A DNA stretch of 19,638 nucleotides from Myxococcales bacterium (GTDB lineage Bacteria; Myxococcota; Myxococcia; Myxococcales; Myxococcaceae): contig PMBV01000066.1 of NCBI GenBank assembly GCA_003153055.1, forward strand, positions 1-19,638. Reading direction: 5' to 3'. The position numbers were made by a program, and so were the translations under genes. Position 1 is the stretch's first letter, and the number at the start of each line of letters is the position of its first letter. Positions 1-8,401 of the stretch are shown here, one piece after another. The notes under the pieces are model-generated. The model did no database searches and was not told where the DNA came from. It saw nothing but the letters and a program-made list of their open reading frames with translations.

Positions 1-21
1 TTGGGCAACCTGTTCGGCGCT

Positions 22-1263
22 CTAGAACTGGGTCTCGATGGGCACGCTGCTGCTCTGCTTTGTCCCATCACCGAGCTGTCCGCGACCGTCATCGCCCCAG
101 CAGTAGACGGCCGGGCCCTTGGCTCCACGAACGAAGGCGCAGGTGTGCCTGCACCCAGCGGTGAGGCTCTCCGCGGCCGGGAGTGACGAGACGGGCGTGG
201 GCGTCGCGGTGCCGCCATCCAATCTCGAGCCCCAGCAGGACACCCCGCCGTCCAACTTGAGCGCACAGGTATGGTCACAGCCCGCGGCGATGGCTCGCGC
301 CCCAGTGAGGCTCGGCGTGCTCGCCGGATTCGCACCCGAGGACGGCGTCCGCCCGAGCTGCCCCTGGTTGTTGGCGCCCCAGCACAGCACGTCGTGGGCG
401 CTCGTCACCGCGCAGGTGTGGCTCTGCCCCGCCGCGACCGACTCGACCTCCGACAGGCCCAGGTCCGAGGGGGCCGCTGGCTTGCCGTCGGTGAGCCGCC
501 AGTTGGCCTGGCCAGAGGAGTTGCCGCCCCAACAGAACAGCCGCTTCTCTCTCGTCACCACGCAGGCGTGCGTGCTGCCAGAGGCAAGGGCGACGGCGCT
601 CCCTGAGGGCGCCACCGACGAGTCCGCGGAGATGCCCCAGGGACCGACCTGGCCCTGGGAGTTGTCACCCCAGCACTTGATTCCGCCGTCGACCGTCAGG
701 CCGCAGCTGTGGGCCTGACCAAGGCCGAGAGCCACCATGTTGCCGAGCGAGGCCACAGCCGCGGGGCTCAGGACGGCGGCGCCTGGTGCGCCCGACACCT
801 GGCCCTGCTGGTTCCAACCCCAGCACCGAACCGCTCCGCCATCGAGCAACGCGCACGTGTGGTAGGCGCCCGTGGCCACTCCCTCCACCCCGAGCAACTC
901 ACCACCGTCGTCTCGGACGGGCGTGGCCGTCAGTCGGTCGACCGTGGTCCCGTCGCCGAGCCGGCCATCAACGTTTGCCCCCCAGCACCGCAAGCCCCCA
1001 GCGTTCGTCCCGGCGCAGGTGTGAGCGTCTCCAGCGGCCAGAGCGGGTCCAGCGCCCAAGGCGGACGCGTAGCCGAGGCGCTCGAAACAGACTCCGTATT
1101 CGCTGCTGCAGTACGAGCCAGCGGCGCACTCCTCATCGTGTTGGCACTTGGCGGCGGAGCTGCAGCCCGTGCTCAGCAAGGCGACGCAGAGGAGCGTCGC
1201 GAGCACCGCCTCGTCGCGGTCCTTCCGTTGCGCGCGAGTGGGTTTGGTCCTTCGAGCGGACAT
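22..1263 (-). CDS. RCC1-repeat lipoprotein
   Basis: Encodes 413 aa. The N-terminus is basic, followed by a hydrophobic stretch and a lipobox ending at Cys34 (LLSTGC), so the product is probably a lipoprotein. A short Cys-rich segment (about residues 34-59) follows. Then come about seven RCC1-like blades (about residues 70-410). Each has the pattern A-A/T-G-x-x-H-T-C ... C-W-G-x-N-x-x-G-Q-L-G, which is typical of bacterial beta-propeller RCC1 proteins. Almost every blade carries one Cys after the His and one before Trp-Gly, so disulfides in the propeller are likely. The ATG is preceded by GGGAG at six bases, which supports this start. It is the last gene of a minus-strand run, 35 bp after the Cys-rich lipoprotein. 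The ligand or partner cannot be read from the sequence; a surface binding role is inferred. Confidence 0.85.
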   Translation of the reverse strand: MSARRTKPTRAQRKDRDEAVLATLLCVALLSTGCSSAAKCQHDEECAAGSYCSSEYGVCFERLGYASALGAGPALAAGDAHTCAGTNAGGLRCWGANVDGRLGDGTTVDRLTATPVRDDGGELLGVEGVATGAYHTCALLDGGAVRCWGWNQQGQVSGAPGAAVLSPAAVASLGNMVALGLGQAHSCGLTVDGGIKCWGDNSQGQVGPWGISADSSVAPSGSAVALASGSTHACVVTREKRLFCWGGNSSGQANWRLTDGKPAAPSDLGLSEVESVAAGQSHTCAVTSAHDVLCWGANNQGQLGRTPSSGANPASTPSLTGARAIAAGCDHTCALKLDGGVSCWGSRLDGGTATPTPVSSLPAAESLTAGCRHTCAFVRGAKGPAVYCWGDDGRGQLGDGTKQSSSVPIETQF

Positions 1264-1298
1264 GATGTCGGGCTCCCTTCGCGGTGAGACGGGCCAGT

Positions 1299-1928
1299 TC
1301 AGTGACGGGATGACGCCGGCCCGCGTCCCACCGACATGAAGCCGCCGTGGTTCGTGTAACCCCCGTCGCTGCTCGACGTCCCCGCGGCGATCTCTCCGAG
1401 GACGCCCATGTTCTGGTAGCCCGCGTCACTCCGCTGCGTCAGCTGCCCGAGCGAGGCGCCGCTCGAGAGGGCCCCGAAGGCCTCGCTTCGCTCGTGGAGC
1501 GGGTCATTGCTCAACGAGATCGAGCCCCCGTCTGCGAGGTCACACTTCCGGCCGACGCAGTGGGTCTCGCAGCCTGGGATGGTGGGATCAAAGTCGAAGT
1601 ACCCGAGCTCACACGGACCGCGCCCACACGTCCCCCCTGCCATGCACTGTGCCTCGGCGTGCACCGCGGCGCAGGTCCCACCGAAGCGCGGCTGGCAAGC
1701 GCCCCAGGTGTTGCCAGTGGCCGCGCCGGCGACACACGAGCGCGCGCAGCCCGACTGGCAGTCCGAATCAGCCGCGGGGTCGCCTAATGCGCACACGTCC
1801 GTGCCAATCAATGGCGACCCGGCGTCCGTGCCGGCATCGGGCCCCTCAACGACTGGAGTCGGCTTGGGGCACGCCACCAGAAAAAAGGCGGCAGCCATGA
1901 CCACCTTGGTTCGCAGAGACTTCTCCAT
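1299..1928 (-). CDS. Cys-rich lipoprotein, function unknown
   Basis: Encodes 209 aa. Residues 1-20 form a lipoprotein signal (MEKSLRTKVVMAAAFFLVAC) with the lipid-acceptor Cys20. A Pro- and 'DAG'-rich spacer follows, then a region with about a dozen cysteines (about residues 46-130), with CxxxCxxxC-like spacing. The C-terminal third is Ser/Gly-rich. No catalytic motif is visible and I do not recognise the family; such secreted Cys-rich lipoproteins are frequent in myxobacteria. AAGGAG lies nine bases before the ATG. It sits 27 bp after the PEGA-like gene and 35 bp before the RCC1 lipoprotein, so co-transcription is likely and a shared envelope role is inferred. Confidence 0.75.
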   Translation of the reverse strand: MEKSLRTKVVMAAAFFLVACPKPTPVVEGPDAGTDAGSPLIGTDVCALGDPAADSDCQSGCARSCVAGAATGNTWGACQPRFGGTCAAVHAEAQCMAGGTCGRGPCELGYFDFDPTIPGCETHCVGRKCDLADGGSISLSNDPLHERSEAFGALSSGASLGQLTQRSDAGYQNMGVLGEIAAGTSSSDGGYTNHGGFMSVGRGPASSRH

Positions 1929-1955
1929 GTTCTTGTTCTCCTTGCGGATTGGGCA

Positions 1956-3575
1956 TCAGAAGGTGAAGGCAGGTGCCGACCCGAGCAGCCCTGGGGCGAC
2001 GCGGCCACCCGCGCTGTGCGAGGAGTCGCCTACTCCTGACATCGCGTCCAGAAGAAAGAGCGTCGCGCTCACCGCTGCCGCTACGCCGGCGCCAATCATC
2101 AGCCCCACGCCCCACTGGTCGACGGAGGCCAGCCCACGCCGCTGGCTCGCGTAGTCAACCTGGCTCGCGTAGGGCACCACGCCGGCCGGCATGAACTGCC
2201 CGTCGAGCGCGGAACGGGCGCCCGCCGTGTGGACCACGAGCCCGATCCCCAGCGCCGCTGCGACCAGCCCCACGCTGGCGGTCACCCAGCCGCCGATCCT
2301 GAGACCTGGCCCTCGCCCACGCCCATCGGAGCCGCCCTCTGGCAAAGGCATCACCGAGAGGCGTGCTGGCGTCGGGTCCGTGAGGGCGGTCGGTGCGCTC
2401 GTACGCCGGCGCATGTCGTCGGCGGGAGGCGCCGGGAGCCGCACCTCAGAGAACATCGGCACGACCTCCGTCAGTCCCGGTGCGAGCTTCCCCGAGACTG
2501 CGTAGGACGCCAGGTTGGCCAGCGTCGCCATTCGACTCGACGGGTCGGGGTTCGGCACCGCGACGGCTCGCTCCAGGCGACCCGCGGAGGCGTCGCCAAT
2601 GGCCAGACGGAGGTTTTTCTGTCCGTCGAGCCAGAGGAACACCATTTTCCCGGAGCCAAGTCGGCCACCGAGGACCGATGGGAGGAGCGAGCGCAGCCCG
2701 AGCATCGAAGGGAGGACGAAGGCCGGTCCTCCTCCGCTGTCGAGCGAGCCCTCGATATCTAAGTTCACGGTGAGGCGAGTCTCTTGCCCAGCGGTCACCG
2801 TCACGAGATGCGTGAAGGACCGAAGCCTCGGGGTGCTCTCGTCGGTGACGCGGACCCGGTAGGTTCCCGCCGGGAGCTCAATTCGTTCTGTCGGCCCTCT
2901 GGGCGCCGTATCGACCCACACCTGCACCTCGGGGCGAGGAGGCTCGACCGCGACCCGCAGGGCGCCCTTCGGCACCCGGCGAACCCGCTCCTCGGCCTTC
3001 TTGGCCAGGGCGAGGAACATCGGGTCGCTCGAGTACCCGCTCGCCTTGAAGTCGGGAGCCACACGGAGAATGTCCTCGAGCTCGCCTCGAGCGTGCGCGG
3101 TGGCGTCTCGCTCCTGAGCAGCCAGGTACACCATCGCCAATAGGACGTGAGCGGTCTTGCTGGCTTCCCACACCGAAGGCTCACCGGCGGCCATGGCGAG
3201 CTCCTGAATACCGGCCTGGAACTTCTCGCGCGCGGCGTCGAGCGAGAACTGCTGGTAGGCGCCCTCCGCGTCGGAGATGCGGGTGAGGAGCGCCGAGACT
3301 GGTGCCGAGCTGGCGCCCAGCCGAGAGAGGATAACTGGAGCCGGGAGGACCTGAGCCGAGCCATTGGGGCCCAACTCTACGGCGAGCGCTCTTCGAAGCT
3401 CCTCGACGTCCGCAGCGATCAACGCGTCCTCGGGGCCGCGGAGCCCGACGACGACCCACTCGCTCGCGCCGAGTTGGGCGGGCGGCGGCACTGGAGGCGG
3501 GGGTGGGGTCGAGCTCGAGCCGAGAAGGGCTGCGACGATCGGTAACAGAAGAGAGGTCGAGCTGCGCAGTGGCAT
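1956..3575 (-). CDS. PEGA-like domain protein with two C-terminal membrane segments
   Basis: Encodes 539 aa. Residues 1-20 look like a signal peptide, followed by a proline run (about 24-32). Residues 40-200 are mostly helical, consistent with a TPR-like or bundle region. Residues 203-272 form a PEGA-like beta domain: GALRVAVEPPRPEVQVWVD, then ELPAGTYRVRV and a T-A-G-Q-E-T-R-L-T-V strand. Two hydrophobic segments (about 426-447 and 489-509) flank a roughly 40-residue loop. The same layout (PEGA-like domain, TM, loop, TM) appears in the product of 7485-8354 next to the other kinase. It lies 153 bp downstream of the zinc-ribbon kinase on the same strand. This suggests a membrane partner or substrate of that kinase, which is inference. 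No good ribosome binding site is seen before the ATG, so the start is less certain than the frame. Confidence 0.75.
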   Translation of the reverse strand: MPLRSSTSLLLPIVAALLGSSSTPPPPPVPPPAQLGASEWVVVGLRGPEDALIAADVEELRRALAVELGPNGSAQVLPAPVILSRLGASSAPVSALLTRISDAEGAYQQFSLDAAREKFQAGIQELAMAAGEPSVWEASKTAHVLLAMVYLAAQERDATAHARGELEDILRVAPDFKASGYSSDPMFLALAKKAEERVRRVPKGALRVAVEPPRPEVQVWVDTAPRGPTERIELPAGTYRVRVTDESTPRLRSFTHLVTVTAGQETRLTVNLDIEGSLDSGGGPAFVLPSMLGLRSLLPSVLGGRLGSGKMVFLWLDGQKNLRLAIGDASAGRLERAVAVPNPDPSSRMATLANLASYAVSGKLAPGLTEVVPMFSEVRLPAPPADDMRRRTSAPTALTDPTPARLSVMPLPEGGSDGRGRGPGLRIGGWVTASVGLVAAALGIGLVVHTAGARSALDGQFMPAGVVPYASQVDYASQRRGLASVDQWGVGLMIGAGVAAAVSATLFLLDAMSGVGDSSHSAGGRVAPGLLGSAPAFTF

Positions 3576-3728
3576 CGTCGGCTGGCACCCTGAATGCGCT
3601 CTCGGTGTCTGTCAACCAGAAACCGAAATATGAACAAGTGAGTCCTGTGCTTGATTCAACTCCACGCAGCTCCGGGTGGCGAGAACCAGCGCACCCGGGC
3701 TGAAAGACCAACCATCATCTCCGTCGCA
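3576..3728 (-). other. Short intergenic region with hairpin and promoter-like box
   Basis: This 153-bp gap lies between the kinase stop and the PEGA-like gene. A seven-bp inverted repeat with a 13-nt loop (CCGGGTG at 3672-3678, CACCCGG at 3692-3698) lies just past the kinase stop; no T-run follows, so it is at best a weak terminator. The part at 3610-3660 is less GC-rich than its surroundings and holds a perfect TTGACA box on the minus strand (3615 to 3610). No convincing -10 box follows at the usual distance. An internal promoter for the three downstream genes is possible but unproven. Confidence 0.3.
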
Positions 3729-5711
3729 TCACGGGCTCTGGCAGTTGAGGTTCTTCGCCCCCGACGGATCCCTGAGCACGACTGAGCTCGGCTCTGGACC
3801 AAAGACCAGGGCGCGCCGCAGATTTGGCAGCACGTCCACCGACACCGCGCAGGATTCTCCGGTGTCCGGTAGCAGGAACTTCACCTGGCTCGTTCCAGCC
3901 GGAACGGGAACGCGCGTCACCGAGTTTGTGTAGAGCTCCACCCGAGCGCCCCCAACGACCGCGACGACCTTGCCGGGAACCTTCGACGTCAGCGCAATCT
4001 CGCCCCGCGCCCGGGCGGGTTTCTCGCCGACCGGAGCAGCACGGTCGTGGCTCTCCCGTGGAGAGACGTCCGAGGTCGCTTCGTCAGCGGGCAGCTGAGG
4101 CGGGGGAAGCACGAGCGCTGGGCGAGGAGGCGAGACTGGCGCGGCCTCGGCACCTGGAGCGTCCACTTCCTCATCGAGCGGCGTCTGCACGGTCGGTTGA
4201 GGGACGGTCGGCGGGACCACCGCGGGTTTGGCAACGGGAGGCTGAGCCCGCACGGAGACGGGGGGCGACATCGGCACCTCGGCCTCGTCGGCCGGAGCCT
4301 CGGGGACGCGCCGGACCGCGAAGGCTACGGCGATGGCACCGATGAGGGCGAGGGCACCGGCAGCGGGGATGCCGATCCGCCACACGTTCGACCTGGACGC
4401 GTGCTCCTCGCCGGAGAGGGTGGAGGAAACCCGAGGCGACGCTCCAGACGCCTTCGAGGACGCCGGAGGTCGAGAAGGTGGCCCGGACGACTTCGCAGAT
4501 GAGGACGCCGGAGGTCGGGAAGGTGGCCCGGACGCCTTCGCAGACAAGGACGCCGAAGAGCGAGACGAGGTTCCCGACCCTTCGACCGCTGAAATGGGCT
4601 TCGCCGTCGCGGGAAGCGCCACGGTCCGGTCCGCGCTCGAGGCCGTTGGGCTGACGGCACCCCAGGATTCCGCCCCTGGCTCGACGACGCTGCGCAACGC
4701 CTGAGCGAATTCGAGCATGGTCGCGAAGCGATCCTCGGGGCGCTTGGCAAGTGCTCGGCTGACCACTTCGACGAGCGCGGGAGGCAGCTCCGCTCCCGAC
4801 GGCAGGCTGAGCGACGGCACGGGCCGCTCCAGGTGCATGTACATCACGGCCACCGGCTCGGGATGGTCGAAGGGCACCTTCCCGGTGAGGAGCCGGTAGA
4901 GCACGACGCCCAGGGCGTAGATATCCGTGCGGCCGTCTACGGCGCCCGCGCGGCCCTGCTCCGGGCTCATGTACGCGGGGGTGCCGCACACCGAGCCCGA
5001 CATGGTCATGGGAGCGTGCCCCGCGGGGGAGAAGATGGTCGCCTTGGAGACCCCAAAGTCGAGGACCTTCACCACCACTCGCCCGGAATCGCCCCGAGTG
5101 AGAAAGAGGTTGGCTGGTTTGAGATCGCGGTGGATGACGCCCTTCTCGTGAGCGACCGCCACCGCGTCCGCGGCCTCGGCGACGATGCGGACCGCCACCT
5201 CGGGTGGGAGCGCGACGTCCTTTGCCACGTGTTCCGCGAGGGTCTTCCCCTGGAGGAGCTCCATCACCGAATAGGCCAGTCCGTCCTCGACTCCGTAGTC
5301 GAAAACCTCGACCAGGCCCGGGTGCCGGATGGCGGCGGCGATGCGCGCCTCCTGCTGAAACCGGGCGATGAAGTGAGCGTCCTTGGCCAGTGACGGCAGG
5401 AGCACCTTGATCGCGTAGGGCTTGGTGAGGGCGAGCTGGACGCCTCGGTAGACCGCCCCCATCGCCCCCTGACCGAGGAGGCGCTCGAGCCGGTATCGTC
5501 CACCCACCACCTCGCCGATGAGGCTCTGGGGATCGAACTCCGGTTCGAACTCTGGAGAACCAGCATCGGCTTCTCGCGGCGCCACCGAGCTCCAGTGCGT
5601 GTCGTCCTGGCCCGCGGCCGAGCCGCCGCAGTCGGGGCAGCGACGCTCATCGCGTCGCAGTTCTCGTTGGCAGGAGGGACAGTAGCGTGACCGTCCATCT
5701 GGCGGCTTCAT
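3729..5711 (-). CDS. Ser/Thr protein kinase with N-terminal zinc ribbon and one membrane segment
   Basis: Encodes 660 aa from the ATG; a TTG one codon upstream is also open, and GAGG lies eight bases before the ATG. A zinc ribbon comes first (Cys11, Cys14, Cys25, Cys28, as CPSC and CPDC). The Hanks-type kinase domain spans about 73-340: glycine loop GQGAMGAVY (80-88), Lys102 in AIKV, Glu121, HRDLKPANL with Asp196, DFG at 218-220 and the SPE motif near 249-251. All catalytic residues are present, so it should be active. A Ser/Pro/Ala-rich linker (about 380-435) contains a 15-residue tandem repeat. One membrane helix (about 447-466) puts the Pro-rich C-terminal part and a beta-rich end domain (about 590-660) outside the cytoplasm. 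It heads a minus-strand gene run and is divergent from a second kinase at 6147. The extracellular domain probably senses or anchors; the signal is unknown. Confidence 0.93.
   Translation of the reverse strand: MKPPDGRSRYCPSCQRELRRDERRCPDCGGSAAGQDDTHWSSVAPREADAGSPEFEPEFDPQSLIGEVVGGRYRLERLLGQGAMGAVYRGVQLALTKPYAIKVLLPSLAKDAHFIARFQQEARIAAAIRHPGLVEVFDYGVEDGLAYSVMELLQGKTLAEHVAKDVALPPEVAVRIVAEAADAVAVAHEKGVIHRDLKPANLFLTRGDSGRVVVKVLDFGVSKATIFSPAGHAPMTMSGSVCGTPAYMSPEQGRAGAVDGRTDIYALGVVLYRLLTGKVPFDHPEPVAVMYMHLERPVPSLSLPSGAELPPALVEVVSRALAKRPEDRFATMLEFAQALRSVVEPGAESWGAVSPTASSADRTVALPATAKPISAVEGSGTSSRSSASLSAKASGPPSRPPASSSAKSSGPPSRPPASSKASGASPRVSSTLSGEEHASRSNVWRIGIPAAGALALIGAIAVAFAVRRVPEAPADEAEVPMSPPVSVRAQPPVAKPAVVPPTVPQPTVQTPLDEEVDAPGAEAAPVSPPRPALVLPPPQLPADEATSDVSPRESHDRAAPVGEKPARARGEIALTSKVPGKVVAVVGGARVELYTNSVTRVPVPAGTSQVKFLLPDTGESCAVSVDVLPNLRRALVFGPEPSSVVLRDPSGAKNLNCQSP
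4456..4560. repeat. 45-bp tandem repeat in the kinase linker
   Basis: Two nearly identical 45-bp units (4456-4500 and 4501-4545) and a partial, diverged third unit lie within the kinase gene. Each begins GAGGACGCCGGAGGTCG on the plus strand. They encode a 15-residue repeat of the type SAKSSGPPSRPPASS in the cytoplasmic juxtamembrane linker. The period is a multiple of three, so copy-number change would keep the frame. Confidence 0.8.
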
Positions 5712-6146
5712 CAAGTAGACCTCGGCCGGGACATAGCCCGAAAGAGGCCCCTCACAGAACCAGAGGTGCGGATTTTCCGCACCAGGCTCGCGGTTGCCCT
5801 CTTTCCGCGCGCGGGGCTACGGGGGCGTCTCGCGACGGCCCGGCACCCACTGGTCGGTGACAGCATCACTTCGCACATCGGGGCCAATGTAGCACGCTGC
5901 ACTCTGCGCTGGGGCCCGGTGTTGCACGGCCGAGTGACCTCAGGGCACAGGCCGCGAAGGACCAGCGCGGTGCTCGGGGCCCACAGATGGCGCGGAGCGT
6001 GGAGACTGTTTCTCCAGGGACTCGAGGCGGCCGCGGAGAAGGCCGTTCTCGGCGCCAAGCTGCTTCAGCATCGTCGGTACTTCCAGCTCCTCAAGGCGGG
6101 GCACGGCAGGTAGGGTGGCGACCCGGCTCGCTGCCGGAAGAGCTCG
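5712..6146. other. Divergent intergenic region between two kinase genes
   Basis: About 435 bp separate the two divergent kinases. A perfect seven-bp inverted repeat with a five-nt AT-rich loop (GGTGCGG at 5765-5771, CCGCACC at 5777-5783) lies about 50 bp upstream of the minus-strand kinase and could be an operator. No clear sigma-70 or GG-N10-GC sigma-54 promoter could be assigned. On the minus strand, 5943 to about 6104 can encode a short coiled-coil-like peptide (LEELEVPTMLKQLGAENGLL within it). It lacks a ribosome binding site, so I do not call it a gene. I see nothing else. Confidence 0.4.
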
Positions 6147-7466
6147 ATGGAGAGACCGACACAGCACGCGGAGCCGCGGATCCAAGCCCAGCGCCAGGTG
6201 CAGCTGTACCAGAGCATCGGGCAGGGTGGGGCGGCCGACGTGCTGCTCGGGCGGCTCACCGGGCCCTACGGCTTCGCCAAGCTCGTGGCGGTCAAGCGGC
6301 TCCGCGCGGGGAGCGACGATCGCGAGGTCGTCTCGATGCTCATCGACGAGGCGCGGCTGGGGGCGCACATTCGCTCGCCCCACGTCGTGTCGACCCTGGA
6401 GCTCATCGAGGAGGCCGGCGACCTCTACGTGGTGATGGAGTACGTCCACGGCGAGTCCCTCTCCCGTCTCATGCGGGCGACCCTGCGCGCCGATTCGCTC
6501 GTACCCGTGCCCGTCGCCCTGGCGCTGGGCTTCGGGTTGCTCAGCGGCCTGGAGGCGGTGCACACCGCGAGCGACGAGCTGGGTCGACCGCTCCATGTGG
6601 TGCACCGTGACGTCTCGCCGCAGAACCTCTTGGTCGGCCTCGATGGCGTCCCGCGGCTGCTCGACTTCGGCATCGCCAAGGCCCGAGGGAGGCTCCAGGA
6701 GACCCGCGACGGCGTGGTGAAGGGGAAGCTGGGCTACATGTCGCCCGAGCAAGCCACGGGGGGCGAGGTCGATCACCGCACCGATGTCTATTCTGCCGCC
6801 GTGGTGCTCTGGGAAGCATTGGTCGGCGATCGGCTCTTCCTGGGAGCGACCGACCAGGAGACCATGATGGCCATCATCTCTGGCCCGGTGGTTCCGCCCA
6901 AGGCACGGCGCCCGGAGCTGCCCCGCGAGCTCGACGAGATTGTAATGCGAGGGCTGTGCCGTGATCCAAATGGGCGCTGGCCTTCGGCTGGGGCCATGGC
7001 GTCGGCCCTCGAGCAGTTGCCGATCGCCTCCTCCTCCCAGGTCGGGGCGTGGGTCGGAGGGCTCGCCCGCGACGAGCTCGAGCGCCGCCTCACCGACCTC
7101 TCCGCCAGCCCGACGCCTACGGCCGTTCTCACTCCCGGTGGCGCCGTGGCTCAGCCGGTCGAGCCCGCGCGGCGGAGCTTTTCCTGGGCTTGGTGGCTCC
7201 TGGCGCTCATCGGGCTGGGCTCGACGGTGCTGGGCGGAGCAGTCCTCCTTCGCTCGCCCACGTCAGCCCCCGCGCCGGTCGAGCAGCCGCGCCCCGTGCC
7301 CGCGGTGAGCTCAGGCGCCCCGATGGAGGAGGATGCAGGCCTGGTCGTCATCGAGGAGAAGCCGAGGCCGGCCCACCCGCCGACCGAGCGCCATCGCCCC
7401 GACTGTCGTGTGCCCTACTACCTCGACAAGAAGGGCCACAAACGCTTCCGCACCGAGTGTCTGTAG
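6147..7466 (+). CDS. Ser/Thr protein kinase, membrane-anchored
   Basis: Encodes 439 aa. The Hanks-type kinase domain spans about residues 18-290: glycine loop GQGGAADVLLG (25-35), Lys50 in VAVK, Glu68, HRDVSPQN (153-160, catalytic Asp155), DFG (173-175) and SPE (199-201). The HRDVSPQN form, instead of HRDLKPEN, is common in myxobacterial kinases. One membrane helix lies at about 346-368. The short outer tail ends in a conserved-looking motif with two cysteines (CRVPYYLDKKGHKRFRTECL, 420-439), which may form a disulfide knot. GGAAGAG lies just upstream of the ATG. The next gene starts 18 bp later, so the two are likely co-transcribed. It is divergent from the other kinase, with which it forms a mirrored pair of modules. 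Confidence 0.93.
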   Translation: MERPTQHAEPRIQAQRQVQLYQSIGQGGAADVLLGRLTGPYGFAKLVAVKRLRAGSDDREVVSMLIDEARLGAHIRSPHVVSTLELIEEAGDLYVVMEYVHGESLSRLMRATLRADSLVPVPVALALGFGLLSGLEAVHTASDELGRPLHVVHRDVSPQNLLVGLDGVPRLLDFGIAKARGRLQETRDGVVKGKLGYMSPEQATGGEVDHRTDVYSAAVVLWEALVGDRLFLGATDQETMMAIISGPVVPPKARRPELPRELDEIVMRGLCRDPNGRWPSAGAMASALEQLPIASSSQVGAWVGGLARDELERRLTDLSASPTPTAVLTPGGAVAQPVEPARRSFSWAWWLLALIGLGSTVLGGAVLLRSPTSAPAPVEQPRPVPAVSSGAPMEEDAGLVVIEEKPRPAHPPTERHRPDCRVPYYLDKKGHKRFRTECL

Positions 7467-7484
7467 CGGGCTACACTGCCATTG

Positions 7485-8354
7485 ATGCGCGCTCACCTCG
7501 TCCTCGCCATCGGCGTCTTGCTCGCCTCACCGGCGGCCTGGGCGGTGACCAAGATCGAGTGCGTGCAGGCGTCGGACCGTGGGCAGGACCTCCGCGACCA
7601 AGGAAAGCTCCTCGCCGCCCGCGATCGCTTTCTGACCTGCGGGGCCGAGACGTGCCCCGCGGTGGTGCGGGCTCAGTGTCACGCCTGGCTGGCCGAGCTC
7701 GAGCGCCAGATGCCCACCGTGTTGCTCAGGGTGCGCGACGCGGCCGGTCTCGACGTGGTGGACGTGAAGGTGTCGATCGACGGCGTGCCCAGCGCGCGCG
7801 GCCCTGATGGCCGGAGCGTGGCGATGGATCCCGGGGTGCACGTCTTCCGCTTCGAAGCGAAGGGCCTCGAGGCGAGCGAGCTCAGGCCCGTCATTCGAGA
7901 GAGTGAGAAAGACCGGCTCCTCGACGTCACCCTGCGGCCCGCCTCGCCCGCTCAGCCCATGGCAGAAGAGGTCGCCACGCCCCCGACTCCGTCGCTCGCC
8001 GCTTCGGCGCCGGTCTCGACGGCCCATGCCTCGGTGGTGATGCCGGTGGTGACGGCGTCGCTCGGCGCGGTGGCGGTCGCGGGTGGTGTGCTCTTCGCGT
8101 ACTTCGCCAACGACGGGAAGACGAGGGTGGATCACCTCCGCGCCACCTGCGCCCCGGATTGCCCGAAGTCGGACGTGGAGGCGGTGGCGCACCAGGTGGA
8201 GATCGCCAATACGGCCCTCGTCATCGGCGCAGTGGCGGCCGCCGGGGCGGTCGGTCTCTTGCTCTGGCGCCCGTTGTGGCACGACCAGGTTCCCTCGGTC
8301 GGCGCCGGTCCCACGCAGGGCGGAGCGATGGCCTGGGTCGGCGGGCGTTTCTAA
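7485..8354 (+). CDS. PEGA-like protein with signal peptide and two membrane segments
   Basis: Encodes 289 aa from the ATG at 7485; a TTG one codon earlier is also open. Residues 1-20 form a signal peptide ending AWA. Residues 22-75 are helical with four cysteines (Cys26, Cys52, Cys57, Cys65). Residues 78-152 form a PEGA-like or carboxypeptidase-regulatory-like beta domain. A Pro/Ala/Ser linker leads to two hydrophobic segments (about 185-207 and 242-260), separated by a loop with CAPDC. This layout is common beside myxobacterial kinases. It starts 18 bp after the kinase stop and is probably its co-expressed membrane partner. No enzyme motif is visible. It resembles the product of 1956-3575 in architecture rather than in readable sequence. 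Confidence 0.8.
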   Translation: MRAHLVLAIGVLLASPAAWAVTKIECVQASDRGQDLRDQGKLLAARDRFLTCGAETCPAVVRAQCHAWLAELERQMPTVLLRVRDAAGLDVVDVKVSIDGVPSARGPDGRSVAMDPGVHVFRFEAKGLEASELRPVIRESEKDRLLDVTLRPASPAQPMAEEVATPPTPSLAASAPVSTAHASVVMPVVTASLGAVAVAGGVLFAYFANDGKTRVDHLRATCAPDCPKSDVEAVAHQVEIANTALVIGAVAAAGAVGLLLWRPLWHDQVPSVGAGPTQGGAMAWVGGRF

Positions 8355-8401
8355 AGAAGCACGTCACGGTCCGCGGCAACGAAAGCCGATGGCGTCTGGC
8401 G

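Noticed and set aside
5766..6113. Plus-strand frame of 115 codons before the second kinase
   Set aside because: Arg-rich composition, no ribosome binding site, no recognisable domain, and it overlaps the perfect inverted repeat.
5940..6776. A 278-codon minus-strand frame opposite the second kinase
   Set aside because: Most of it is antisense to the kinase domain and has His/Arg-rich shadow composition; only the part outside the kinase gene was worth a note.
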